From assembly GCA_021813195.1 (NCBI GenBank), contig JAKALI010000324.1, positions 1 through 5,474 of the forward strand: a stretch of DNA of 5,474 nt, given 5' to 3'. The stretch's first letter is position 1, and every line of letters starts with the position of its first letter. The notes below the pieces were generated by a model, which searched no databases, was not told where the DNA came from, and saw only the letters and a list, made by a program, of their open reading frames with translations. A program made the position numbers and the translations under genes. This DNA is from Pseudomonadota bacterium. GTDB taxonomy: Bacteria; Pseudomonadota; Alphaproteobacteria; Rhizobiales; Hyphomicrobiaceae. Below, piece by piece: positions 1 through 5,474 of this stretch.

Positions 1-156
1 GCGCGCGATCGCTGCGCGCTGATCCGAGTTGTAGGGGATGGTCATGGCCGGTCCGCGTTCAACACGTTCCTCCCCATCGGTCGCAATTAGTGCCACGCTG
101 ATGCCGTCCATCGACGTGCCGCTCATCAAGCCCAGCGCCCGCATCGTCTTGCTCAC
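1..156 (-). CDS. anmK: Anhydro-N-acetylmuramic acid kinase, N-terminal part (truncated by window edge)
   Basis: Only the first 52 codons are present; the rest lies beyond position 1. The family phosphorylates 1,6-anhydro-MurNAc to MurNAc-6-phosphate with ring opening, a cytoplasmic step of peptidoglycan recycling. Read on the minus strand, residues 8-18 give [11 protein letters not shown], the hallmark nucleotide-phosphate-binding segment of AnmK (GxMSGTSxDG in the family), followed by a beta strand, [10 protein letters not shown]. The start chosen is GTG at 156-154: a purine-rich GGGTGGGA stretch lies just upstream and an in-frame stop at 168-166 limits extension. ATG at 144-142 is the alternative start but has no ribosome-binding sequence. 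The catalytic Asp and sugar-binding region are not in view, so intactness cannot be judged. The gene is divergent from tyrS with an 83-bp spacer. Confidence 0.88.
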   Translation of the reverse strand, partial: MSKTMRALGLMSGTSMDGISVALIATDGEERVERGPAMTIPYNSDQRAAIAR

Positions 157-190
157 GTTCCCACCCTATGCCATTAGCCGCACGAGCCGA

Positions 191-200
191 GCGAATTCGC
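191..200. repeat. 10-bp perfect palindrome in the anmK/tyrS divergent spacer
   Basis: GCGAATTCGC is its own reverse complement and sits near the middle of the 83-bp spacer between two divergent starts, where an operator or overlapping promoters could lie. The symmetry does not extend outward (A at 190 against G at 201). Ten-base palindromes occur by chance, so a regulatory role is only a possibility. I could not identify convincing -35/-10 boxes for either gene in the spacer. Confidence 0.2.
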
Positions 201-239
201 GCACCCGCCCTAAATCTTAAAAGCCGGACCGCATTGTCC

Positions 240-1499
240 ATGACCGACGTCAGAAGCGACTTTCTTCGATCCCTCACCGAACGGGGCTTCATCCATCAGG
301 CTTCCGATCTTTCTGGTCTGGATGCGCTCGCGGCGAAGGGTAAGGTTGTCGCTTATGTCGGTTACGACTGCACCGCACCCTCTCTCCATGTTGGTCATCT
401 CATTTCGATCATGATGCTGCATTGGCTGCAAGCGACCGGTGCAGGTCGGCCGATCGCGCTCATGGGCGGCGGCACCACGCGGGTCGGTGACCCGTCCGGC
501 AAGGACGAGACGCGCCAGTTGCGCCCGATTGAAGAAATCGATGCCAACAAGGAGAGCCTGCGCCAGGTCTTCGACCGCTTTTTGAAATTCGGGCCAGGTC
601 CCCGCGACGCCATCATGCTCGACAACGCCGAGTGGCTGGCCCCTCTCAATTATATCGAGTTTCTTCGCGATGTCGGACGCCACTTCTCCGTCAACCGGAT
701 GCTGACCATGGATTCGGCGCGGCTCAGGCTCGAGCGCGAGCAGGAATTGTCTTTCATCGAATTCAATTACATGTTGCTGCAGGCGTATGACTTCGTCGAA
801 CTCGCTCGCCGCTATGGCTGCAACACACAGATGGGCGGCTCCGACCAGTGGGGCAACATCGTCACGGGCATCGATCTCGGCCGCCGCATGGGAGTTCCTC
901 ATCCGCTGTACGCGCTCACGTGTCCACTGCTCACAACATCCTCCGGCGCCAAGATGGGCAAGACGGCTTCCGGTGCGGTCTGGCTTAATGAGGCGCAGCT
1001 CAGCGCCTACGAGTACTGGCAATTCTGGCGCAACACCGAGGACGGCGATGTCGGGCGCTTCCTCAAGTTGTTCACCCTGCTGCCGCTTGATGAAATCACG
1101 CGACTGTCAGCGCTTGGCGGTTCAGAAATCAATGAGGCCAAAAAGGTCCTGGCTACAGAAGCTACGGCTCTGGTGCATGGCCGTGACAAGGCTGAAGCGG
1201 CCGCACAGACCGCGCGGCGGACCTTCGAACAAGGCGAACTTGCAATCGACTTGCCGACGGTTGAAATCGCCGCTTCGGAATTGGGACCTGGTCTTGGAGT
1301 TTTGTCAGCCTTCGTAAAGGCAGGTCTCGTCAAATCCAATGGGGAGGCTCGGCGCCAGGTTCAGGGTGGCGGTCTCAAGGTCAATGATCGAACGGTTACC
1401 GACGAAAAAGCTCTCATCACATCGCATGACGTCAACGCGGACGGCGTCGTCAAGCTGTCGTTGGGCAAAAAGAAGCACGTGCTGCTCAAGGCCGTCTGA
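240..1499 (+). CDS. tyrS: Tyrosyl-tRNA synthetase (TyrRS)
   Basis: 419 residues, the usual bacterial length. The enzyme charges tRNA-Tyr with tyrosine in the cytoplasm. It is a class I synthetase: the HIGH motif is HVGH at residues 50-53 within [12 protein letters not shown], and the KMSKS equivalent is KMGKT at 238-242, the variant typical of bacterial TyrRS. The tyrosine pocket is visible as Y39 (AYVGYD) and Y177/Q181/D184 in YMLLQAYD, followed by GGSDQWGN at 199-206. The last ~70 residues form the S4-like RNA-binding domain ([22 protein letters not shown]). ATG at 240 is chosen because [20 protein letters not shown] matches where family members begin. The frame stays open back to 168, but those extra 24 residues look non-family. 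The ribosome-binding sequence before 240 is weak. No frameshift or missing key residue is seen. No clear terminator follows, and the next gene starts 113 bp downstream. Confidence 0.97.
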   Translation: MTDVRSDFLRSLTERGFIHQASDLSGLDALAAKGKVVAYVGYDCTAPSLHVGHLISIMMLHWLQATGAGRPIALMGGGTTRVGDPSGKDETRQLRPIEEIDANKESLRQVFDRFLKFGPGPRDAIMLDNAEWLAPLNYIEFLRDVGRHFSVNRMLTMDSARLRLEREQELSFIEFNYMLLQAYDFVELARRYGCNTQMGGSDQWGNIVTGIDLGRRMGVPHPLYALTCPLLTTSSGAKMGKTASGAVWLNEAQLSAYEYWQFWRNTEDGDVGRFLKLFTLLPLDEITRLSALGGSEINEAKKVLATEATALVHGRDKAEAAAQTARRTFEQGELAIDLPTVEIAASELGPGLGVLSAFVKAGLVKSNGEARRQVQGGGLKVNDRTVTDEKALITSHDVNADGVVKLSLGKKKHVLLKAV

Positions 1500-1527
1500 G
1501 CGCGTCAATTGCCAGCATGTGCTTGGC

Positions 1528-1557
1528 TTGACCCGGCACTGTCCGCCCGCCTAGAGT
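1528..1557 (+). promoter_or_regulatory. Candidate sigma70-type promoter for the aminotransferase/GS-like pair
   Basis: TTGACC at 1528-1533 matches the -35 consensus at 5 of 6 positions. TAGAGT at 1552-1557 is a 4-of-6 match to the -10, at an 18-bp spacing (17 bp if CTAGAG is used). Transcription would start near 1564, leaving a leader of about 48 nt before ATG 1613. It lies in the 113-bp gap after tyrS, so the pair may be transcribed independently of tyrS. This is consensus matching by eye only. No operator repeat or riboswitch-like structure is seen beside it. Confidence 0.35.
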
Positions 1558-1612
1558 TTGTTTGGACTTTGCCCCACTGCCGTCTGCCCCATCCCGAACC
1601 CATCTTGGCCCC

Positions 1613-3010
1613 ATGTCGCCAACACCCACCGCCATTCCGACGGACCGAATTGCCGCGCTCTTGCAGCGTGAACGATCCGTGTTTGCCGACCGCACGCCGC
1701 GTTCGCGGGCACTCGGCGAGCGCACAGCCAAGCACTGGCTCAATGGCGTGCCGATGCACTGGATGATCGACTGGGGGACACCCTATCCGCTCTTTGTGGA
1801 AAAGGCCTCCGGCATTGATCTCACCGACGCGGACGGCAACACGTATCTCGATTTCTGCCTGGGCGACACGGGCGCCATGTTTGGGCATTCTCCCTCCGCA
1901 GTCGCTACCGCCCTCTGCACTCAGGCGCAGCGGGGGTTGACGACCATGCTGCCGAGCCCTGATGCCGCCATTGTCGGGGAACTTCTCACGCAGCGTTTTG
2001 GTCTGCCGCACTGGCAAGTGACGGCGACAGCCTCCGACGCCAACCGCTCTGTCATTCGCTGGGCCCGTGCCGCAACGGGGCGCAAGAAGCTCCTCGTTTT
2101 TCATGGCTGCTATCATGGCGCAGTGGACGACACGTTCGTCGCGCTTGAAAACGGCAAGCCGCGCAACCGCCCTGGCCTCGTCGGTGAAGTCCGCGACGTC
2201 ACGGCCACCACGGCCGTCGTCGAGTTCAACGATGTGGCAGCACTCGAAGCGGCTCTTTCGGGCGGCGACGTCGCACTCGTGCTGACTGAGCCCGTGATGA
2301 CGAATTGCGGCATGGTCCTGCCCGCCGATGGATTTCTCGATGCCGTCCGCGCGCTTACCCGCAAGTACGGCACGCTCCTGTGCATTGATGAGACGCATAC
2401 CATCAGCTCAGGTCCCGGCGGCTATACGGGGACACATGGCCTAGAACCCGACTTTTTCGTATTGGGCAAACCGATTTCTGGAGGCGTACCTGCCGCAATT
2501 TACGGCTGGAGCGACAGCGTCGATGGCCGCATTCGGGAGTATCTCAAGAGTCGCGAACCGGGCTACAGTGGCATCGGCACGACGCTGGCCGGCAATGCCC
2601 TGCAATTGGCCGCCATGCGCGCGGTGCTCGAACACATCCTTACCGAAAGCGTTTATGCGGCGGCCTTGCCGAAGGCCGAGCGTCTCGAGCAGGGCATGGC
2701 CGGTCTCATCACGCACCACAAGCTCGGCTGGCACGTTGTTCGCGTCGGTCTTAGAGCCGAGATCGTTTTGGCAGCCGAGCCGCCCCGGAATGGAACTGAG
2801 GCCTTGCTCTATGCCCACAGCGATGTCGAGCACGCCTTGCACCTCTTCTGCCTCAATCGCGGCGCCATCATCACGCCGTTTCACAACATGATGCTCATCT
2901 GCCCAGAGACAACAGACAGAGCGATCGAGACCCTGCTCGATGTGCTGGATCTGGGCATGGCCGAACTGTCTGGGCAGAATCCGGCCCGCCACGCGGAGGC
3001 CGCGCGATGA
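1613..3010 (+). CDS. Class III PLP-dependent aminotransferase, glutamate-1-semialdehyde-aminomutase-like
   Basis: 465 residues from ATG 1613, a fold-type I PLP enzyme that should move an amino group between an amine or amino acid and a 2-oxo acid. Visible landmarks: FCLGDTGAMFGH at 81-92; GCYHG at 165-169, whose Tyr stacks on PLP in GSA aminomutase; D259 in CIDETHT, the ligand of the PLP ring nitrogen; and Schiff-base Lys K286 in LGKPISGG. The loop that reads SGTEA in GSA aminomutase is TASDA here (139-143). True HemL is shorter (about 430 residues) and keeps SGTEA, so a heme role is unlikely. The long N-terminal helix region (about residues 10-60, with GVPMHWM) is typical of uncharacterised 'aspartate aminotransferase family' proteins. 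TTG 1562 is an alternative start, but it falls at the predicted transcription start; ATG 1613 itself lacks a good ribosome-binding site. The stop overlaps the start of the GS-like gene by 4 bp (ATGA). Substrate is unknown. Confidence 0.92.
   Translation: MSPTPTAIPTDRIAALLQRERSVFADRTPRSRALGERTAKHWLNGVPMHWMIDWGTPYPLFVEKASGIDLTDADGNTYLDFCLGDTGAMFGHSPSAVATALCTQAQRGLTTMLPSPDAAIVGELLTQRFGLPHWQVTATASDANRSVIRWARAATGRKKLLVFHGCYHGAVDDTFVALENGKPRNRPGLVGEVRDVTATTAVVEFNDVAALEAALSGGDVALVLTEPVMTNCGMVLPADGFLDAVRALTRKYGTLLCIDETHTISSGPGGYTGTHGLEPDFFVLGKPISGGVPAAIYGWSDSVDGRIREYLKSREPGYSGIGTTLAGNALQLAAMRAVLEHILTESVYAAALPKAERLEQGMAGLITHHKLGWHVVRVGLRAEIVLAAEPPRNGTEALLYAHSDVEHALHLFCLNRGAIITPFHNMMLICPETTDRAIETLLDVLDLGMAELSGQNPARHAEAAR
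2995..3006 (+). promoter_or_regulatory. Strong Shine-Dalgarno for the GS-like gene, inside the aminotransferase 3' end
   Basis: GGAGG at 2995-2999 lies 7 nt before ATG 3007, near-ideal spacing, and is embedded in the last codons of the aminotransferase. With the ATGA overlap at 3007-3010 it fixes the downstream start and suggests coupled translation of the two proteins from one mRNA. Confidence 0.75.
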
Positions 3011-4389
3011 TTTCTCCGCCGCCATCCGATGCGCTAGCCGGCGAAGCGCGCCAGTTTCTCGACTTGAACCCCGACATTCGACACGCCTGGCTCATCTATA
3101 CCGACTTGGGCGGCGTCCAGCGTGGCAAGCTGCTCACGCGCGAAGAATTGCTGCCCGCGTGGAAAAATGGTCGATTCTTTGCGTGCTCGGCGATGTCGAT
3201 GGACGTGACTGGCCGCGACGTGGAAGAGACCGGTCTCATCTGGGATGTGGGTGATGCCGATCACCTGTTATGGCCGGTTCCAGGAACCTTGAAGCGCGTG
3301 CCATGGTCGGCCGTCCCCCAAGCGCAGTACTTGGGCACCTTTCATGAACTGGATGGCAAGGACGCGGTGGCCGAACCGCGCCACGTGCTGCGCCGCGTGC
3401 TTGACCGTTTCGGCGAACTCGGGCTGACGCCTTGTGCCGCCGTCGAACTTGAATTCTACCTGCTTGATCGGGAAAGCGCGCTCGCCGGAACACCCAAGCC
3501 GCCGCGCGGACTGACCGTCAACGCGCCCCAGCGCCATTTTCAGGGCTATAATCTGCAAGATCTCGCGGACTTTGCGCCGTTCTTCGACGATCTGTACGCC
3601 GCCGCCGAAATCCAGGGTTTGCCACTCGAAGCGCTGTTGTCGGAATATTCGCCGGGGCAAATGGAAATTGGGCTCAAATATCGTCGCGATGCGCTGCAGG
3701 CGTGCGACGAGGCCATCCAGTTCAAGCGTCTCGTTAAGGCGATTGCCGAGCAACATGGGCTCATTGCGAGCTTCATGGCAAAACCCTATTCCCATTGGGC
3801 GGGCTGTGGAATGCATTTGCACATCAGCCTCGCCGATGAAGCCGGTCGGAATGTGTTTGCCTCCGACGGCGAAATCGCCAATGCGGCGCTGCGTCATGCG
3901 ATCGGCGGCATGAAGGCCACAATGGCGGACGCGATGGCGATCTTCGCGCCCAACGCCAACTCCTATCGCCGCTTCCGCAAGGCGAGTTATGCGCCCATCG
4001 CACCCAACTGGGGCTTCAACAACCGCTCCGTATCGCTGCGCATCCCGGCAAGTGGGGGCGAGGCGCGTCATGTCGAACACCGCGCCTCCGGCGCCGACGC
4101 CAACCCCTACCTGGCGCTGGCTGCCGCGCTTGCCGGTGTCCATTATGGGCTCACCCATCGAATCGATCCGGGCCCGATGACCGAGGGTAACGGCTACGAG
4201 CAGCCTGCCGGCCCCATGCCCACCAACTGGTTCGCGGCACTTGAGAAATTCCGATCCTCACCCGTGCTGGCCGACTATCTCGGTACGCGCCTCGTCGACA
4301 TTTTCGCAACCCTTAAGGAAATCGAAGCCGATCGTTTTTTCGCCGAGCCCCAGCCCATAGATTTCGACTACTACCTCCGAACGATCTGA
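3007..4389 (+). CDS. Glutamine-synthetase-family ligase, PuuA/SpuB-like gamma-glutamyl-amine synthetase
   Basis: 460 residues. The family uses ATP to activate the glutamate gamma-carboxyl and join it to an amine; PuuA and SpuB act on putrescine and other polyamines. The N-terminal beta-grasp is seen as DLGGVQRGK (33-41) and MDVTG (65-69). The catalytic domain shows metal ligands E147/E149 (VELEF), E213 and E220 (EYSPGQMEIG), H270 (GCGMHLH) and E357, with R322 (SYRRF), R340 (NNR) and R359 (EHRASGADANPY) for substrate or phosphate binding. Where GS has the ammonium-handling Glu327, this protein has Y328, as PuuA-type enzymes do. The adenylylated-Tyr motif of GlnA is absent; the region reads EGNGYEQPAGPMP. 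I recognise extended similarity to E. coli PuuA and Pseudomonas SpuB from memory. Gamma-glutamyl-isopropylamide, -anilide or -methylamide synthetases are alternatives. No glnB/ntr context is visible. It is coupled to the aminotransferase upstream. Confidence 0.93.
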   Translation: MISPPPSDALAGEARQFLDLNPDIRHAWLIYTDLGGVQRGKLLTREELLPAWKNGRFFACSAMSMDVTGRDVEETGLIWDVGDADHLLWPVPGTLKRVPWSAVPQAQYLGTFHELDGKDAVAEPRHVLRRVLDRFGELGLTPCAAVELEFYLLDRESALAGTPKPPRGLTVNAPQRHFQGYNLQDLADFAPFFDDLYAAAEIQGLPLEALLSEYSPGQMEIGLKYRRDALQACDEAIQFKRLVKAIAEQHGLIASFMAKPYSHWAGCGMHLHISLADEAGRNVFASDGEIANAALRHAIGGMKATMADAMAIFAPNANSYRRFRKASYAPIAPNWGFNNRSVSLRIPASGGEARHVEHRASGADANPYLALAAALAGVHYGLTHRIDPGPMTEGNGYEQPAGPMPTNWFAALEKFRSSPVLADYLGTRLVDIFATLKEIEADRFFAEPQPIDFDYYLRTI

Positions 4390-4650
4390 TGTTGGAGCTT
4401 TGCCGTCCGGTGGACGCCGATCCCGAGAGCGTTGGGACGACTCAATCTTCCGCATCATCGCCAAAAATTCGATTGTCCACGCTGAGATCCCCAATCTGTT
4501 TCGTCACGACAAGAGCGCGCAAGATATTGACGGTCTCATCCGTGTCATCGCCGAGATCATCGACGGGCACATGGTGCGCTATCGCGAGTCTCACGATCCG
4601 GAGCGTTTGCGAGCCCTCATGCGGCTATGGGAACACCAAGCCGCAGAGCC
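4389..4650 (+). pseudogene. Possible small, frameshifted coding remnant in the convergent gap
   Basis: An ATG at 4389 overlaps the GS-like stop (TGATG). Its first ~13 codons (MLELCRPVDADPE) look coding by third-position bias, but that frame then turns into Ser/Thr-rich noise. From about 4433 the coding-like signal moves to the frame starting at 4436: DDSIFRIIAKN, then a helical stretch with DIDGLIRVIAEIIDGHM and ending near RLRALMRLWEHQAA. Joining the two needs a one-base shift. The second frame has no stop of its own and runs on antisense through glpX, so no intact gene can be called. I do not recognise the peptide. The opposite strand in register is open for about 50 codons from GTG (VRLAIAHHVPVDD...), so the coding strand is itself uncertain. 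No terminator with a T-tract is seen here. Confidence 0.22.
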
Positions 4651-4654
4651 AGGC

Positions 4655-5474
4655 TCATGCTGGAAAACGGGCGCCGATGTCGCGAAAGCGCGTCTTGATG
4701 CGCCGGACGGTTCCGGATGCCGAGCGCATGACGACCGTCTCGGTCTCGGCGAAGTCGCCGCGGAAGCGAACACCATCGAGCAGCGAGCCATCCGTCACGC
4801 CCGTCGCCGAGAAGATGACATCGGCACTGGCCATCTCCCCCAGGTTGAATTTGCGGTTGATATCGGCAATGCCCATTTGCTCAGCGCGCCGACGCTCCTC
4901 GTCGTTCGAGGGCTTGAGGCGGCCTTGGATCTGACCGCCCACACATCGCATCGCCGCCGCTGCCAAAACTCCTTCCGGAGCGCCACCAGACCCCATGTAA
5001 ATGTCAATGCCGGTCTCGCGCGCATCCGTTGTCCAGATGACGCCGGCGATGTCGCCGTCGGGAATGAGCCGCACCGCGGCCCCGGCCGCGCGTACGGCTT
5101 TGATCAGGTCGGCGTGCCGCGGCCGGTCGAGGATACAGGCGGTAATTTCCGACACCGGCACCCCTTTCGCTTGCGCCAGGTCGCGAATGTTGTCTTCGGG
5201 CGACTTGTCAAGATCGACAATACCTGCCGGATAGCCCGGACCGATTGCGATCTTGTCCATGTACATGTCTGGGGCGTTGAGAAGACCGCCCTTCTCGGCG
5301 ATCGCCAGAACTGCAAGTGCGTTCGGCATTGACTTGGCGCAAATCGTCGTGCCTTCCAACGGATCGACGGCAATGTCGACTTCTGGACCGTCGCCGGAAC
5401 CAACCTTCTCGCCGATGTAGAGCATCGGCGCTTCGTCCATCTCGCCTTCCCCGATGACGACCGTGCCGTTGATT
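4655..5474 (-). CDS. glpX: Class II fructose-1,6-bisphosphatase GlpX, lacking its N-terminus at the window edge
   Basis: 272 codons are visible and the frame stays open to the right edge. Family members are about 320-336 residues, so roughly 45-60 N-terminal residues are missing. GlpX hydrolyses fructose-1,6-bisphosphate to fructose-6-phosphate with divalent metal, in gluconeogenesis (and sedoheptulose bisphosphate in some Calvin-cycle organisms). Motifs in order: IGEGEMDEAPMLYIGEKVG with the metal Glu (about 5456-5399), DPLEGT with the metal Asp and Glu (about 5365-5348), NAPDMYMDK, the substrate-loop Tyr, IPDGDIAG, and SGGAPEGVLAAAAMRC with a metal Glu. The C-terminus TVRRIKTRFRD matches the family's final strand, so the stop at 4657-4655 appears natural. 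An internal ATG at 5440-5438 is not the start, because conserved GEGE residues lie upstream of it. It converges on the GS-like gene. Nothing looks broken. Confidence 0.96.
   Translation of the reverse strand, partial: INGTVVIGEGEMDEAPMLYIGEKVGSGDGPEVDIAVDPLEGTTICAKSMPNALAVLAIAEKGGLLNAPDMYMDKIAIGPGYPAGIVDLDKSPEDNIRDLAQAKGVPVSEITACILDRPRHADLIKAVRAAGAAVRLIPDGDIAGVIWTTDARETGIDIYMGSGGAPEGVLAAAAMRCVGGQIQGRLKPSNDEERRRAEQMGIADINRKFNLGEMASADVIFSATGVTDGSLLDGVRFRGDFAETETVVMRSASGTVRRIKTRFRDIGARFPA

Noticed and set aside
168..239. A longer tyrS start at ATG 168
   Set aside because: The added 24 residues are Arg/Ala-rich and unlike TyrRS N-termini. They would also fill nearly the whole divergent spacer; ATG 240 matches the family start.
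210..1022. Long minus-strand open frame (270 codons) opposite tyrS
   Set aside because: It is antisense to the TyrRS catalytic domain, with no domain signal of its own.
1505..2398. Long minus-strand open frame (297 codons) opposite the aminotransferase
   Set aside because: It is antisense to a gene with clear PLP-enzyme motifs, has no recognisable domain, and is explained by GC-rich codon bias.
1613..3010. Calling the aminotransferase hemL (glutamate-1-semialdehyde aminomutase)
   Set aside because: The SGTEA loop is altered, the protein is longer with a different N-terminal region, and it is coupled to an amine ligase. Most alphaproteobacteria make 5-aminolevulinate by HemA (ALA synthase) and do not need HemL.
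3268..4158. Long minus-strand open frame (296 codons) opposite the GS-like gene
   Set aside because: It is a shadow of the conserved ligase: the real strand carries the full set of GS metal and substrate residues, and the shadow shows no family signal.
4404..4416. Small hairpin CGTCC-GGT-GGACG just after the GS-like stop, as a terminator
   Set aside because: The stem is only 5 bp and no T-tract follows, so it does not qualify as an intrinsic terminator.
4445..4654. Start of a recJ gene downstream of glpX on the minus strand, an order I recall from rhizobia
   Set aside because: The in-register minus frame is interrupted by stops opposite 4442 and 4625, and the ~50 open codons show no convincing RecJ DHH-family motif.
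4400..5332. A 310-codon plus-strand open frame starting at TTG 4400
   Set aside because: From about 4655 onward it is the antisense of glpX, codon-for-codon in register, and glpX has unmistakable family motifs. Only the first ~80 codons lie outside glpX, and these are treated separately as a possible remnant.

Overview
This is a compact, gene-dense chromosomal window with GC of roughly 60% by eye. It most likely comes from an alphaproteobacterium, probably Hyphomicrobiales/Rhizobiales-like. Three things suggest this: anmK and tyrS lie divergently, a layout I associate with that group; GlpX has alphaproteobacterial-type wording around its metal site; and codons have strong C/G third positions. 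No mobile elements, CRISPR arrays, tRNAs or rRNAs are visible.

Layout. (1) Positions 1-156, minus strand: the first 52 codons of anmK (anhydro-N-acetylmuramic acid kinase, cell-wall recycling), running off the left edge. (2) Positions 240-1499, plus strand: a complete tyrS, separated from anmK by an 83-bp divergent spacer. (3) Positions 1613-3010 and 3007-4389, plus strand: a tightly coupled pair, a class III PLP aminotransferase and a glutamine-synthetase-family ligase of the PuuA/SpuB gamma-glutamyl-amine type. They share an ATGA stop/start overlap. (4) Positions 4389-4654: a 265-bp convergent gap without a clean gene but with coding-like composition, possibly a frameshifted small gene. (5) Positions 4655-5474, minus strand: glpX (class II fructose-1,6-bisphosphatase), complete at its C-terminus and missing roughly the first 45-60 residues off the right edge.

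How the genes work together. anmK, tyrS and glpX are housekeeping genes with no evident functional link to each other. The aminotransferase and the GS-like ligase are the accessory interest. The ligase keeps the metal and glutamate/ATP residues of glutamine synthetase but has Tyr where true GS has the ammonium-handling Glu, and it lacks the Tyr adenylylation motif. This points to gamma-glutamylation of an organic amine rather than glutamine synthesis. Its coupled partner is GSA-aminomutase-like with an altered phosphate-binding loop. The PuuB/PuuC/PuuD-type enzymes of the classical putrescine pathway are absent from the window, so the pair may form a different or split amine route. The substrate cannot be told from sequence alone.
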